A DNA stretch of 64,000 nt, taken from Butyrivibrio hungatei NK4A153. Its GTDB lineage: Bacteria > Bacillota > Clostridia > Lachnospirales > Lachnospiraceae. Position numbers and translations under genes: made by a program. This document shows, one piece after another, positions 56,091 through 64,000 of the stretch. Location of the stretch: assembly GCF_000424465.1 (NCBI RefSeq), contig NZ_KE384196.1, positions 62,001-126,000 of the forward strand, in the 5' to 3' direction. Each line of letters starts with the position of its first letter. The stretch's first letter is position 1. The notes beneath the pieces are model-generated. The model did not search any database. It was not told the DNA's origin and worked only from the letters and a program-made list of their open reading frames with translations.

Positions 56091-57935
56091 ATGAAGAAAG
56101 TTGCTCTGGTAATGGAAAGCTGGGGACGATATATCACTAACGCATGGATAAGTGGAATCCTCAGCAAGATCAAGGAAGCGGATGCAGATGTAAACTTATA
56201 TGTATTTAACGCTTATGCCAATTGGAGCACAGATGAGCTGTACAATCAGGGAGAACACAATATTTTTGGTCTCCCTGATTTTTGTGATTATGACGGAGTG
56301 ATCGTTGAACTTAATAACACGGAAGAGCCTTCTGTAAGAAATGACGTGATAGAAAGAGTCAGGGCTTCCGGAACACCGGCTATTCTTATCAATGCAAAGG
56401 AAGACGGTTTCTATCTTGTTGGTGTAAATAATTATCAGTGCATGTATGATAATATAAGCTTTTTATATAATGAAAAGAACTGCAAGAGCTTTTGGTTTGT
56501 CATGGGACCGGAAGGAAATTATGAGAGTCAGAGACGTGCCAAGGCACTTGTTGACTTTGCAAAAGAAAAGGGCCTTAAAAAGAACAAGGATTATGTTCTT
56601 GAATTTAGAGGCTTTGATATAAAGGATGGAAGAGAAGCGTTTAGAAGTCTGTATGGGACAAAAAAGAAGATGCCCGATGCGGTGATCTGTGTCAATGACA
56701 ATCTTGCGGTCGGCGTACTTGCCGAGGCGGAAGAAGAGGGAATTAAATGTCCTGAGGACTTTTATATAACGGGATTTGATGATTTTGACAAGGCAAGATT
56801 TTATTCTCCAAGAATCTCTACCGTAAGCTACAAGAGAGAAGATGCCGGAGAGATGGCAATACAGCTTTTCCTTGATCTATGGAGCGGAAAGCCTGTTGAG
56901 CAGGAGAATTATATTAAATCCACCAATATATATTGGGACAGTTGCGACTGCGAGTCAGATATTATAGTTGACAGTCGTGCCCAGATGAAAGGCAATATCC
57001 TGTGGAATGAGAGCAGCGTAGAGTTTGCAAATGACTTATTAAAGCTTTCTTCAAGGATCACTCATGCAGACAGCATGAAAGAAATGGTTGATGTTATCCG
57101 TGATGTCGTCAAAGTATCCAGATGCGAAGATATCATAATGGTCCTCGATCCCAAGTTCTGGGCGCAGTTTGAGACTGCCGAGGAAGAGTGGATATTTGAT
57201 ACGGCTTATATTAATGAAGATTGTATAAAAAATGTTTTTCCGACTTTCGAAGGAACAGGCAGGGGCGATTGCTATCTGTTTATCCCCATTCACTTCAGGG
57301 AAAAGAGCGCGGGATATCTTGCAATGAAGAACCCGATATATCTTATGGAGCAGCAGTTCCTTTTTGATCTTATCAATACATTTTTATCAGGAATGGAGAT
57401 CCTTTATCAGAAAGAATGTCTTGCAAGAGCCAATGAGAAGCTCTCGGATCTTTCTGTAAAAGATGCTCTTACGGGGCTTTATAACAGACTCGGATTTGGT
57501 GAATATGCAGAGAAGCTTATCGCTGACGGACACAAAGAAGGAAGACAGATGCTTATCCTTTATTCCGATCTTGATATGCTTAAGTATTTGAATGATACTT
57601 ATGGCCATGAAGTTGGTGACAAAGCTATAATATGTGCTTCCAATGAGTTAAAAGAGCATGTTACCCCGGAGGGAATGTGCTTTAGACTTGGCGGTGATGA
57701 ATTCCTTATAATTGATAAATTCATGAGTGAAGAGATTGTAAAGGATTGCATCATTGAGATAAGAGAAAATTTAGTCAGAGATTCCAGAAAGATAGAGCTT
57801 CCTGTAGATCTGTCGCTTAGTTTTGGATATGTTGTGACGGAAGGCAAAGGAAAAGTTTCTTTGGATGAGTACATAAGCAGAGCAGATACCTTGATGTATG
57901 AGGATAAGAGAAGGAGACGGAAAGGTAGGATATAG
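56091..57935 (+). CDS. LacI-type sugar sensor fused to GGDEF diguanylate cyclase
   Basis: This 614-residue protein has no signal or membrane helix. Residues about 1-290 match the sugar-binding core of LacI regulators (GRYITNAWISGIL, DGVIVELN, AVICVNDNLAVGVLAEAEEEG, YITGFDDFDKARF) but without a DNA-binding domain. A middle region (about 300-440) resembles a GAF-like sensor. The C-terminus is a GGDEF domain with intact RLGGDEF near 533 and no RxxD site. It would make c-di-GMP in response to a sugar or nucleoside in the cytosol. The GH13 gene starts 2 nt after its stop. Confidence 0.9.
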   Translation: MKKVALVMESWGRYITNAWISGILSKIKEADADVNLYVFNAYANWSTDELYNQGEHNIFGLPDFCDYDGVIVELNNTEEPSVRNDVIERVRASGTPAILINAKEDGFYLVGVNNYQCMYDNISFLYNEKNCKSFWFVMGPEGNYESQRRAKALVDFAKEKGLKKNKDYVLEFRGFDIKDGREAFRSLYGTKKKMPDAVICVNDNLAVGVLAEAEEEGIKCPEDFYITGFDDFDKARFYSPRISTVSYKREDAGEMAIQLFLDLWSGKPVEQENYIKSTNIYWDSCDCESDIIVDSRAQMKGNILWNESSVEFANDLLKLSSRITHADSMKEMVDVIRDVVKVSRCEDIIMVLDPKFWAQFETAEEEWIFDTAYINEDCIKNVFPTFEGTGRGDCYLFIPIHFREKSAGYLAMKNPIYLMEQQFLFDLINTFLSGMEILYQKECLARANEKLSDLSVKDALTGLYNRLGFGEYAEKLIADGHKEGRQMLILYSDLDMLKYLNDTYGHEVGDKAIICASNELKEHVTPEGMCFRLGGDEFLIIDKFMSEEIVKDCIIEIRENLVRDSRKIELPVDLSLSFGYVVTEGKGKVSLDEYISRADTLMYEDKRRRRKGRI

Positions 57936-57937
57936 CA

Positions 57938-59569
57938 ATGCCCGGTTGGCTTAAGAATGCAGTATTTTACGAGATCTATCCGCAGAGCTTTTATGATACC
58001 AACGATGACGGAATAGGAGATATTGGGGGAATCATAGAGAAACTTGATTATATCAAGGACCTTGGGGCAAATGCGCTTTGGATCAATCCGTGGTACGACT
58101 CTCCGTTCAAGGATGCGGGCTACGATGTGAGAGATTACAAAAAAGTGGCTTCAAGATACGGAACTAACGAGGATGCAAAGCGCCTTTTTGAGACGGCGCA
58201 CAAAAAGGGCATCCGCGTACTTTTAGATCTCGTTCCGGGCCATACATCCGAAGAACATGAGTGGTTTAAAGAAAGCGGGAAAGCAATTCCCGTTGTAGAC
58301 GGAGTGCCCAAGAAAAACGAGCATTCCGACAGATATATCTGGACTGAATACTGGCTGTCAGGTATTGGCGGCCATCCTTACATAAGCGGGGAATGTGACA
58401 GAAACGGCGTGTACATGCTGAATTTCTTTAAGTCGCAGCCCGCTCTCAATTATGGTTTTGCCGCTCCGACCGAGAGCTGGCAAATGTCTTACAAAGATCC
58501 CGAACCGCAAAAAACGCTGGAACTTATGATGGATGTTATGAGATTCTGGCTTGATATGGGATGCGACGGCTTTAGAGTGGATATGGCTGATTCTCTTGTA
58601 AAAGACGATGATGACAGAAAGTCATGCACGTGCTCGCTTTGGAAGAAAGTAAGAGCAATGCTTGATAAAGAATACCCCGAAGCTGCGATGGTCTCTGAGT
58701 GGTCAAATCCCGAACTGTCTCTAAATGACGCCGGATTCCACATGGACTTTTACCTTGATCATGCGGGAAACGGATATAACAGACTTTTCCGTGACTACGA
58801 GACACTTGAGAAGTATCATGTATTTCCGATTGCAGAAGACAGGAAGAACACCGAAGGCAGGGACAGAAGCTATTTCAGAAAAGACGGTGACAGCGATGCC
58901 ACGGCTTTTCTTAGTGACTATATTCCAAAGTATGAAAAGACAAAAGATGCGGGTTACATATGCTTTATGACCTGCAATCATGATACGCCAAGACCTGCAA
59001 GGACACTGGACGAGACAGAACTTAAGATTGCTTACGCCACGATTTTTACGCTACCCGGAGTTCCGTTTATCTATTACGGTGATGAGATAGGCATGAAATA
59101 TATTGAGAACCTTCCGACTAAGGAAGGCGGATATACCAGAACAGGCAGCAGGACTCCCATGCAGTGGGACGGAGGTGCTGTTAATATGGGATTTTCCGCC
59201 GCATCCAAGGATAAACTCTATCTTCCCGTTGATGAAAACGGTCCGAGCGTTACGGGACAGCAGAATGATAAGACTTCTTTGTATAATGTTGTAAAAGAGA
59301 TCCTTGCAATCAGGGGAAAAGAAAAAGAGCTGTGCGCAGATGCTTCGTTTGAAGTTCTGTGCAGCGGAAAAGATAAGCCTTTTGTCTATAAGAGAGGCAG
59401 TCTTGTGATTATGGTTAATCCCGGTGAAAAAGATATTGAATATACAGCGGACTATCCCGCGATAGAAAACGGCGACTATGAAGAAGTCTATTCAATCGGC
59501 AGGATAGAGCGCAGTGGTTCAAAGATTGTGCTGAAGGCACAGAGCTTTGCAATGATCAGATTAAAGTGA
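57938..59569 (+). CDS. GH13 alpha-glucosidase (oligo-1,6-glucosidase type)
   Basis: This 543-residue cytosolic GH13 enzyme begins WLKNAVFYEIYPQSFYDTNDDGIGD. The four conserved regions are present: DLVPGHTS, GFRVDMADS (nucleophile Asp 215), MVSEWSN (acid/base Glu 254) and CNHDTPR (Asp 349). A C-terminal beta domain follows. It should hydrolyse maltodextrin or isomaltose-type glucosides; trehalose-specific action cannot be excluded. Start is 2 nt after the preceding stop, so translation is coupled. The 3' end overlaps the convergent engB by 9 bp. Confidence 0.93.
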   Translation: MPGWLKNAVFYEIYPQSFYDTNDDGIGDIGGIIEKLDYIKDLGANALWINPWYDSPFKDAGYDVRDYKKVASRYGTNEDAKRLFETAHKKGIRVLLDLVPGHTSEEHEWFKESGKAIPVVDGVPKKNEHSDRYIWTEYWLSGIGGHPYISGECDRNGVYMLNFFKSQPALNYGFAAPTESWQMSYKDPEPQKTLELMMDVMRFWLDMGCDGFRVDMADSLVKDDDDRKSCTCSLWKKVRAMLDKEYPEAAMVSEWSNPELSLNDAGFHMDFYLDHAGNGYNRLFRDYETLEKYHVFPIAEDRKNTEGRDRSYFRKDGDSDATAFLSDYIPKYEKTKDAGYICFMTCNHDTPRPARTLDETELKIAYATIFTLPGVPFIYYGDEIGMKYIENLPTKEGGYTRTGSRTPMQWDGGAVNMGFSAASKDKLYLPVDENGPSVTGQQNDKTSLYNVVKEILAIRGKEKELCADASFEVLCSGKDKPFVYKRGSLVIMVNPGEKDIEYTADYPAIENGDYEEVYSIGRIERSGSKIVLKAQSFAMIRLK

Positions 59570-60166
59570 TGATTCTTTTGCCTCAGCTAAGAGTTCATCC
59601 ATGAAATCATAAATATCGTCGCGGCCGTCCTTACTTAGGGCTGAGTAAGGGAAAATCCTTACATCATCCGGAAGACCGAGCCCGTTTCTGAGCATGTTCA
59701 GGTGCTTTTCGTGCTGGCTTTTCTTGATCTTGTCGGATTTGGTCGCGATTATGACAGGCTGGAATCCCTGATGTACGATCCATTTGTACATCTGAACGTC
59801 GTTTGCAGAGGGCTCATGTCTTATATCTATCAAAAGAAAAACTCGAAGGAGCTGTTTGGAAGTGTGAAGGTAGTTCTCTACCATCTTTCCCCACTGCTCC
59901 TTTACTTTTTCGGGAACGCGCGCAAAGCCGTAGCCCGGAAGGTCTACGAGATAGAACTCGTTGTTTATGTTGTAGTAGTTTATTGTCTGGGTTTTACCCG
60001 GTTCCTGCGAAGTCCTCGCATAATTTTTTCTATTCATTATGCCGTTTATAAGTGAGCTCTTGCCGACATTACTTTTTCCCGCAAAGGCAAATTCGGGGTA
60101 CGGATTGTCCGGAAGAGTACTTGTGATACCGCATACTGTCTCGAGGTTTACATTCTTTATTACCAT
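59561..60166 (-). CDS. engB: Ribosome biogenesis GTP-binding protein EngB (YsxC/YihA)
   Basis: This 201-residue TRAFAC GTPase acts in 50S subunit assembly. G1 is GKSNVGKSSLI (residues about 30-40), G3 DLPGYGFA, G4 TKSDK. The length is normal. Its end overlaps the GH13 gene; AGACAATACAAG lies before the start with no strong ribosome site. Confidence 0.95.
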   Translation of the reverse strand: MVIKNVNLETVCGITSTLPDNPYPEFAFAGKSNVGKSSLINGIMNRKNYARTSQEPGKTQTINYYNINNEFYLVDLPGYGFARVPEKVKEQWGKMVENYLHTSKQLLRVFLLIDIRHEPSANDVQMYKWIVHQGFQPVIIATKSDKIKKSQHEKHLNMLRNGLGLPDDVRIFPYSALSKDGRDDIYDFMDELLAEAKESSL

Positions 60167-60282
60167 CTTGTATTGTCTCCATGATCAATTGAATTCGATT
60201 TTTGGTTCCCGTATATTCTACACTATATGCTTCAAACAGGCAAAAAACGCTTGCACATAAGGGAAAACGTCCTTTGCTTAAC

Positions 60283-60311
60283 TTGGAAAAACGGCGACGT
60301 ATAGTTATAAT
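60283..60311 (+). promoter_or_regulatory. Sigma-A promoter of the first lipoprotein gene
   Basis: TTGGAA (60283-60288), a 17-nt spacer, TATAAT (60306-60311). Confidence 0.7.
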
Positions 60312-60376
60312 GGGGGAATAAATATTAACAGAGGATTAATGAAGAAAGGGATTGTTTTATACAGAAGGGAGTTTAT

Positions 60377-61201
60377 ATGAAAAAACAGATTGTTGGTTGC
60401 ATTGCCATGGCGCTTGTGTTGACAGGGTGCATGGCCGGAAAGGATGTGGCATCTGATGATGTCATGGGAACTGCGGAGGTTTCTGCTATTGCAAGTACTG
60501 ATGTGGCAGGAGAAAGTTCTTCCGAAGAAAGCTTGGGGGCATCAAAAAGTGATAGTGTGTCAAGCGAACCTTATGGTGTATATGCCAGAATAAACAAAGA
60601 GGAGCATTATGAGGGAAATGACGTATTTGAACGAGAGTTTATTTATGCTTTACATGAAGATGGAACAGGGCTTGTGCGTGGTAATGATGATTTTAGGATT
60701 ACATGGGATGATAAAAATATATATTGGGAAGTTCCGACAGAGGAAGGCATTGAATCTCATGAATATAAACTTGAAGGGAATATCCTGAAAGTAAAAGAGG
60801 TTGACGGCTGGCAGGAATATACTAAAAAGCCCGGAGACGATCCGATAGAGAATGGCGATTTGGTTGAGTTTGCAGGAGTTTATAGTAAGATAGAAAATTC
60901 AGAAGCTGAAAAGGAAAATGCAAAGACGTATGGTGATATGTATTTTAGCTATGGAGGAATGATCGGAGGCGGAGAAGGTTATCCTCAGGTTTGGCCTGAT
61001 AAGATTACCAAAAATGAAGATGGCTCATATCTTTGCGAATATGATAATTATGACTTTGAGTATACTATCTATCCCAAGGGTGTGATTGGTGAGAAAGAAG
61101 CAAGTGATCCGGAGCTTAAAGATAAGCTATATATTAAAGTGGCGATTAAAAAAGACGGCGAAACTAAGGATATTGTGTTTTACAGAAGCGCGCAATTTTG
61201 A
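60377..61201 (+). CDS. Lipoprotein of unknown function, paralogue 1
   Basis: The 274-residue precursor has a lipoprotein signal, MKKQIVGCIAMALVLTGC, Cys near 18, then a Ser/Ala/Asp linker. Its central domain (about 70-155; YGVYARIN, HEDGTGLV, ITWDDKNIYWEV, VKEVDGWQEYTKK) matches that of the third lipoprotein (61636). A second beta-rich region (about 160-274) is not in the paralogue. It resembles DUF-type beta-barrel or lipocalin-like domains that bind small ligands; function not known. Confidence 0.85.
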   Translation: MKKQIVGCIAMALVLTGCMAGKDVASDDVMGTAEVSAIASTDVAGESSSEESLGASKSDSVSSEPYGVYARINKEEHYEGNDVFEREFIYALHEDGTGLVRGNDDFRITWDDKNIYWEVPTEEGIESHEYKLEGNILKVKEVDGWQEYTKKPGDDPIENGDLVEFAGVYSKIENSEAEKENAKTYGDMYFSYGGMIGGGEGYPQVWPDKITKNEDGSYLCEYDNYDFEYTIYPKGVIGEKEASDPELKDKLYIKVAIKKDGETKDIVFYRSAQF

Positions 61202-61319
61202 TATAGTACAAAATAAATATAAATTGTTAAAAAAATACTAATAAAATTCATTGCTGTGACTAGAGGGATGGAGTAATATAGGTTATTATTAAATTAACAT
61301 TCTGAAAGGAAACGAGTAG

Positions 61320-61529
61320 ATGAAAAAGAAGTTTATTTGCATTTTGGCACTTGCTATGGTAATGACCGGATGTTCATCCAAAAATGCAGAATCTGATGCG
61401 GAAAAAGAAGCTGCGCTTGAGACTATCAGAACAGGCGGAGAAAGCAGCTTTTCCGAAGAAGATGACCACACTATCACAATAGGTAGTGCAGATAATGCCG
61501 ACGCTACAGAGAGCGAAATGGCAAACTAA
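61320..61529 (+). CDS. Short lipoprotein, paralogue 2 (probable truncated copy)
   Basis: The 69-residue precursor has a lipoprotein signal (KFICILALAMVMTGC), very close to that of the third lipoprotein, followed only by an acidic linker that ends ESEMAN. It lacks the folded domain of its neighbours, so it is either a truncated duplicate or a small lipoprotein in its own right. GAAAGGAAACGAG precedes the ATG. Confidence 0.75.
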   Translation: MKKKFICILALAMVMTGCSSKNAESDAEKEAALETIRTGGESSFSEEDDHTITIGSADNADATESEMAN

Positions 61530-61585
61530 TTTTGAAGAGAACACTCGTAAATTACACATAGATATTTGAGTTATGATGATTGTGT

Positions 61586-61591
61586 TATAAT
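61586..61591 (+). promoter_or_regulatory. Extended -10 promoter of the third lipoprotein gene
   Basis: TGT-TATAAT (61583-61591), with no good -35 box. Confidence 0.5.
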
Positions 61592-61635
61592 TAACGTTAT
61601 CGTAACTATTGCTTTGAGAGAAAGGAAATGAGGAG

Positions 61636-62148
61636 ATGAAAAAAAGATTTCTAGGTATTTTAGCACTTGCGCTGGTGTTTACCGGGTGTTCTTTTAATAT
61701 TCCGGGTTTGGATTCAGATACAGATACGGCCGGTAATCTGGATAGTTTATTTGCAAATGAAGAGGAAATTGATGCCGGATCGGACAGCGCGACAAAGAGC
61801 ATGTCTTCTGCCGATAATGTAGCAGATGACAGTTCATCAAAGGCTGCTACCAAAGAGAGAAACGGCGCTCCCGGAAGTGACAACGTTGTGAGCGACAAAC
61901 CTGTAGGTATTTTTTCAAGAGAATACACAGAGGAAATCGAAGGCCAAGAAGTAAAGCAGATCTGTTCCGTTACATTTAATGAAGATGGAACAGGAAGTTT
62001 TACACGCCAGGATACAGTAAAAATAACCTGGGCTGATGGCAAGATAACCACAGAAGGTGGCGAAACTTACGAATACGAGTTTAAACCTTCCACCGACGTC
62101 CTCAGAATCAAAGAAGAATTCGGATGGGAAGATTACTGCAAAAAGTGA
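61636..62148 (+). CDS. Lipoprotein of unknown function, paralogue 3
   Basis: The 170-residue precursor has a lipoprotein signal (MKKRFLGILALALVFTGC) with Cys near 18, a Ser/Asp linker to about 85, then one domain (about 90-170; VGIFSREYTEE, NEDGTGSFTR, ITWADGKITTE, LRIKEEFGWEDYCKK) related to the central domain of paralogue 1. GAAAGGAAATGAGGAG precedes the ATG. It ends 3 nt before a strong terminator and then the giant inverted repeat C. Confidence 0.85.
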   Translation: MKKRFLGILALALVFTGCSFNIPGLDSDTDTAGNLDSLFANEEEIDAGSDSATKSMSSADNVADDSSSKAATKERNGAPGSDNVVSDKPVGIFSREYTEEIEGQEVKQICSVTFNEDGTGSFTRQDTVKITWADGKITTEGGETYEYEFKPSTDVLRIKEEFGWEDYCKK

Positions 62149-62151
62149 TCG

Positions 62152-62183
62152 AAAGGCATATCGCGATACCGCGGTATGCCTTT
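62152..62183 (+). terminator. Terminator hairpin of the lipoprotein gene
   Basis: A 14-bp stem (62152-62165 with 62170-62183, one U-G pair), loop ATAC, ending in TTT. Its last six bases GCCTTT can pair instead with AAAGGC at 62717-62722, the far end of repeat C. Confidence 0.82.
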
Positions 62184-62722
62184 ACTGTTTCGGGGATAGC
62201 AGCCCTTGGGGAGAGGGATATTTGAGCATTGCGCGAGAGCGTAAAGTTTCATGGGAGCCCGAGATCCTTCCTGAAATTCTGCTTTGAGGCTCTTGTTTGA
62301 CATCCAATCCGCAGGGAATAGGGGGCTACAGGCTTATGTTTTTTCGCAATCACTCCGGCTCACATTTTTATGGGGTTACGACCGTTTTTCTATTATGGCG
62401 CATGTTACGACTAAACTCGCATCCCGATGCCTTTATACGCCCGTGTATGCGGGCTATGACACTTCTTATAAAGGCATCGGGATACTCACACAACGTCTCC
62501 ACATGCGCAGAAAAAACGGTCGTAACCCCATAAAAATGTGGCCTCCCGTGAAATGCTCAAAAACATAAGCCTGTAGCCTCCTATTCCCTGCGGATTGGAT
62601 GGAGTTTTGAGCCGAAAGAATTTCAGGAAGGATCTCGGGCTCCCCATGAAACTACGCGAAGAAGCAGCTCAAATATCCCTCTCCCCAAGGGTTGCTATCC
62701 CCGAAACTGTGGCGGCAAAGGC
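62178..62722. repeat. Giant nested inverted repeat C (545 nt)
   Basis: A near-symmetric rod with stems, outside to inside: GCCTTT / AAAGGC (62178-62183 with 62717-62722); 41 bp (62187-62227 with 62667-62707); 36 bp with one bulge (62245-62280 with 62617-62653); 5 bp GGCTC / GAGCC (62288-62292 with 62609-62613); 43 bp (62301-62343 with 62559-62601); 29 bp perfect (62361-62389 with 62512-62540); 8 bp (62398-62405 with 62501-62508); 17 bp perfect (62421-62437 with 62467-62483); and a small apical GCCCG / CGGGC. Two of the few differences between arms are G-T positions (62202/62692 and 62323/62579), which stay paired in RNA. No gene, transposase or target-site duplication is seen. Confidence 0.94.
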
Positions 62723-62727
62723 CTTGG

Positions 62728-62756
62728 TTGTTAATGATCACTCAGAGGTGTACAAT
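62728..62756 (+). promoter_or_regulatory. Sigma-A promoter of the MMPL transporter gene
   Basis: TTGTTA (62728-62733), a 17-nt spacer, TACAAT (62751-62756), starting 6 nt after the end of repeat C. Confidence 0.65.
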
Positions 62757-62834
62757 ATATAGTGTATATATAAATTAAATAACAAGCAGTGATGCGTGGA
62801 TATTCATTATGAAGGAATTTTTGAGGGGGCGAAA

Positions 62835-64000
62835 ATGAGTAGTAATGAAAAGGCCGGAAACAGCTTTATGCTTAAGATCTGTACGTTTATCGTGGATAAG
62901 CGTAATCTTTTTTTCTTGATATATGCGATCGTGTGCATATTTTCTGTGATATCGAGGGGCTGGGTAGGTGTAGAGAATAAGCTGCCCAAGTATCTTCCGA
63001 AAACTTCAGAGACATATAGGGGACTTGAACTAATGGAGGAGCAGTTTACGACTTACGGCTCCGCTAAAGTGATGGTTGCGAACATATCATATGACCAGGC
63101 ACTTCTGATACAGGAGGATGTTGAGAAAATATCGGGAGTTTTCTCGGCGGAAATTGATGATTCGGATGAGCACTATGCCAACGGGTCTGCGCTCTTTAAT
63201 ATTACCTTTGATTATGATGAGACCAATGATAAATGTCTTGAGCTACTTGATACGGTAAAAGAGTATTTTGAACCGTATGATTATTATTTGACCACGACGC
63301 TCGGCGATACGCAGTCTGAACTTATAGATCAGGAGATGAATGTCATCTCGGTTATCGTAGTTATTGTCGTTGTCTTGGTACTTGTGCTTACATCGCAGGC
63401 GTATGCCGAGGTTCCGATACTCCTTCTTACATTCGGAAGTGCGGCGCTTGTTCAGATGGGCACGAACTTCCTTCTTGGCACTATTTCTTTTGTCTCCAAT
63501 TCGGTTACGATAGTTCTTCAGCTTGCACTGTCAGTCGATTATGCGGTCATTTTCCTAAACAGATACAAAGAAGAGCATATGACGCTTGAGCCAAGAGAAG
63601 CGTGTATTGTGGCGCTCTCCAAATCAATTCCCGAGATAACGGGAAGTTCCCTGACTACGATCGGCGGCCTTGTTGCCATGCTGTTCATGCAGTTTGGAAT
63701 CGGCGCGGATATGGGTATAGTTCTTATCAAAGCGATCATTCTCAGCCTTTTGTCGGTATTTCTCTTGATGCCCGGAATCATCATGGTATTTGCGGGACTT
63801 CTAGAAAAGACCAAACACAAGAACTTCATTCCGCAGATCCCTTTTGTCGGCAGGTTTGCGTATAAAACAAGATATATCATCGCTCCGCTTTTTGTTGTCG
63901 CAATAATTATCGCAAACAGGATCTCTTCGAAAACTCCGTATGTATACGGCTACTCGCAGATCACACCGCCTCTTACCAACGCCGTTCAGAGGGCGGAGAA
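62835..64000 (+). CDS. MMPL/RND family transporter (3' partial)
   Basis: The first 388 codons are visible; the frame is open at the window end. A first membrane helix lies at about residues 22-40, then a large outer loop (about 45-165), then a run of helices (about 170-335) including VDYAVIFLNRYKEE and SLTTIGGLVAMLFMQ, the sterol-sensing/MMPL pattern. Such proteins export lipids, drugs or peptides using proton motive force. GAGGGGGCGAAA precedes the ATG. Its promoter begins 6 nt after the giant repeat. Confidence 0.9.
   Translation, partial: MSSNEKAGNSFMLKICTFIVDKRNLFFLIYAIVCIFSVISRGWVGVENKLPKYLPKTSETYRGLELMEEQFTTYGSAKVMVANISYDQALLIQEDVEKISGVFSAEIDDSDEHYANGSALFNITFDYDETNDKCLELLDTVKEYFEPYDYYLTTTLGDTQSELIDQEMNVISVIVVIVVVLVLVLTSQAYAEVPILLLTFGSAALVQMGTNFLLGTISFVSNSVTIVLQLALSVDYAVIFLNRYKEEHMTLEPREACIVALSKSIPEITGSSLTTIGGLVAMLFMQFGIGADMGIVLIKAIILSLLSVFLLMPGIIMVFAGLLEKTKHKNFIPQIPFVGRFAYKTRYIIAPLFVVAIIIANRISSKTPYVYGYSQITPPLTNAVQRAE

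Noticed and set aside
62057-62568. Three open frames of 76-94 codons in the lipoprotein-MMPL gap
   Set aside because: They lie mainly in the arms of giant inverted repeat C, lack ribosome sites and have no domain-like composition; they are by-products of the palindrome.

Overview
The window looks like chromosomal DNA of a motile, carbohydrate-fermenting Lachnospiraceae bacterium of the Butyrivibrio/Pseudobutyrivibrio kind. This is inferred, not proven: moderate-to-low GC by eye, AGGAGG-type ribosome binding sites with some TTG starts, many LacI regulators and ATPase-less sugar ABC transporters, cellobiose phosphorylase, GH42 and GH13 enzymes, GlnRS, a sigma-D-type promoter before a chemoreceptor gene, and several c-di-GMP proteins. 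No rRNA, tRNA, CRISPR, insertion sequence or prophage was seen. About 50 protein genes were found; the first (TldD-like) and last (MMPL/RND-like) run off the window.

Layout. 1-2654: TldD/PmbA-type protease pair. 2701-5553: lysine-riboswitch-controlled dapA-dapB, then a HisA of the eukaryotic (His6) type. 5696-7772: cold-shock protein, TrpR-like regulator, and a bactofilin with a degenerate M23 partner. 7905-15126: cellobiose phosphorylase divergent from LacI, a solute-binding lipoprotein and two permeases, with operators and an intercistronic hairpin. 15310-19177: XRE-type membrane regulator, UbiA-type prenyltransferase and a large GT-C-like membrane protein. 19555-22597: ACT protein, homoserine dehydrogenase, aspartokinase. 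22588-31511: housekeeping and signalling (guaB, GGDEF-EAL, glnS, DUF2225 protein). 31683-34763: TetR, PfkB-like kinase, malQ. 34911-38811: CYTH, DJ-1/PfpI, chemoreceptor. 39199-44234: tig, DUF6056-like protein, clpP, clpX. 44332-52957: galactokinase and GH42 beta-galactosidase divergent from LacI and a sugar ABC importer, resembling the B. subtilis gan system. 53321-55954: UBA-like membrane protein with an OmpR-type two-component pair. 56091-59569: LacI-sensor/GGDEF fusion coupled to a GH13 glucosidase. 59561-64000: engB, three related lipoproteins, MMPL transporter.

The most unusual content is non-coding. Three gene-free gaps hold very long nested inverted repeats that fold into rod-like hairpins: 36669-36776 (108 nt), 52975-53214 (240 nt, 47-nt outer arms with one mismatch) and 62178-62722 (545 nt, at least seven stacked stems of up to 43 bp). 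Most of the few differences between arms keep G-U pairs. In the two larger elements an arm end can pair instead with a neighbouring ordinary hairpin. They share architecture, not sequence, and I do not recognise them as a described RNA or mobile-element class.

Working together: the window is rich in plant-polysaccharide breakdown (cellobiose, galactosides, alpha-glucans), with import through ABC systems that lack their own ATPase, local LacI control with visible operators, and a likely link from sugar sensing to c-di-GMP. The aspartate-family genes sit in two clusters (dap; ACT-hom-lysC), with lysine feedback visible on the first.
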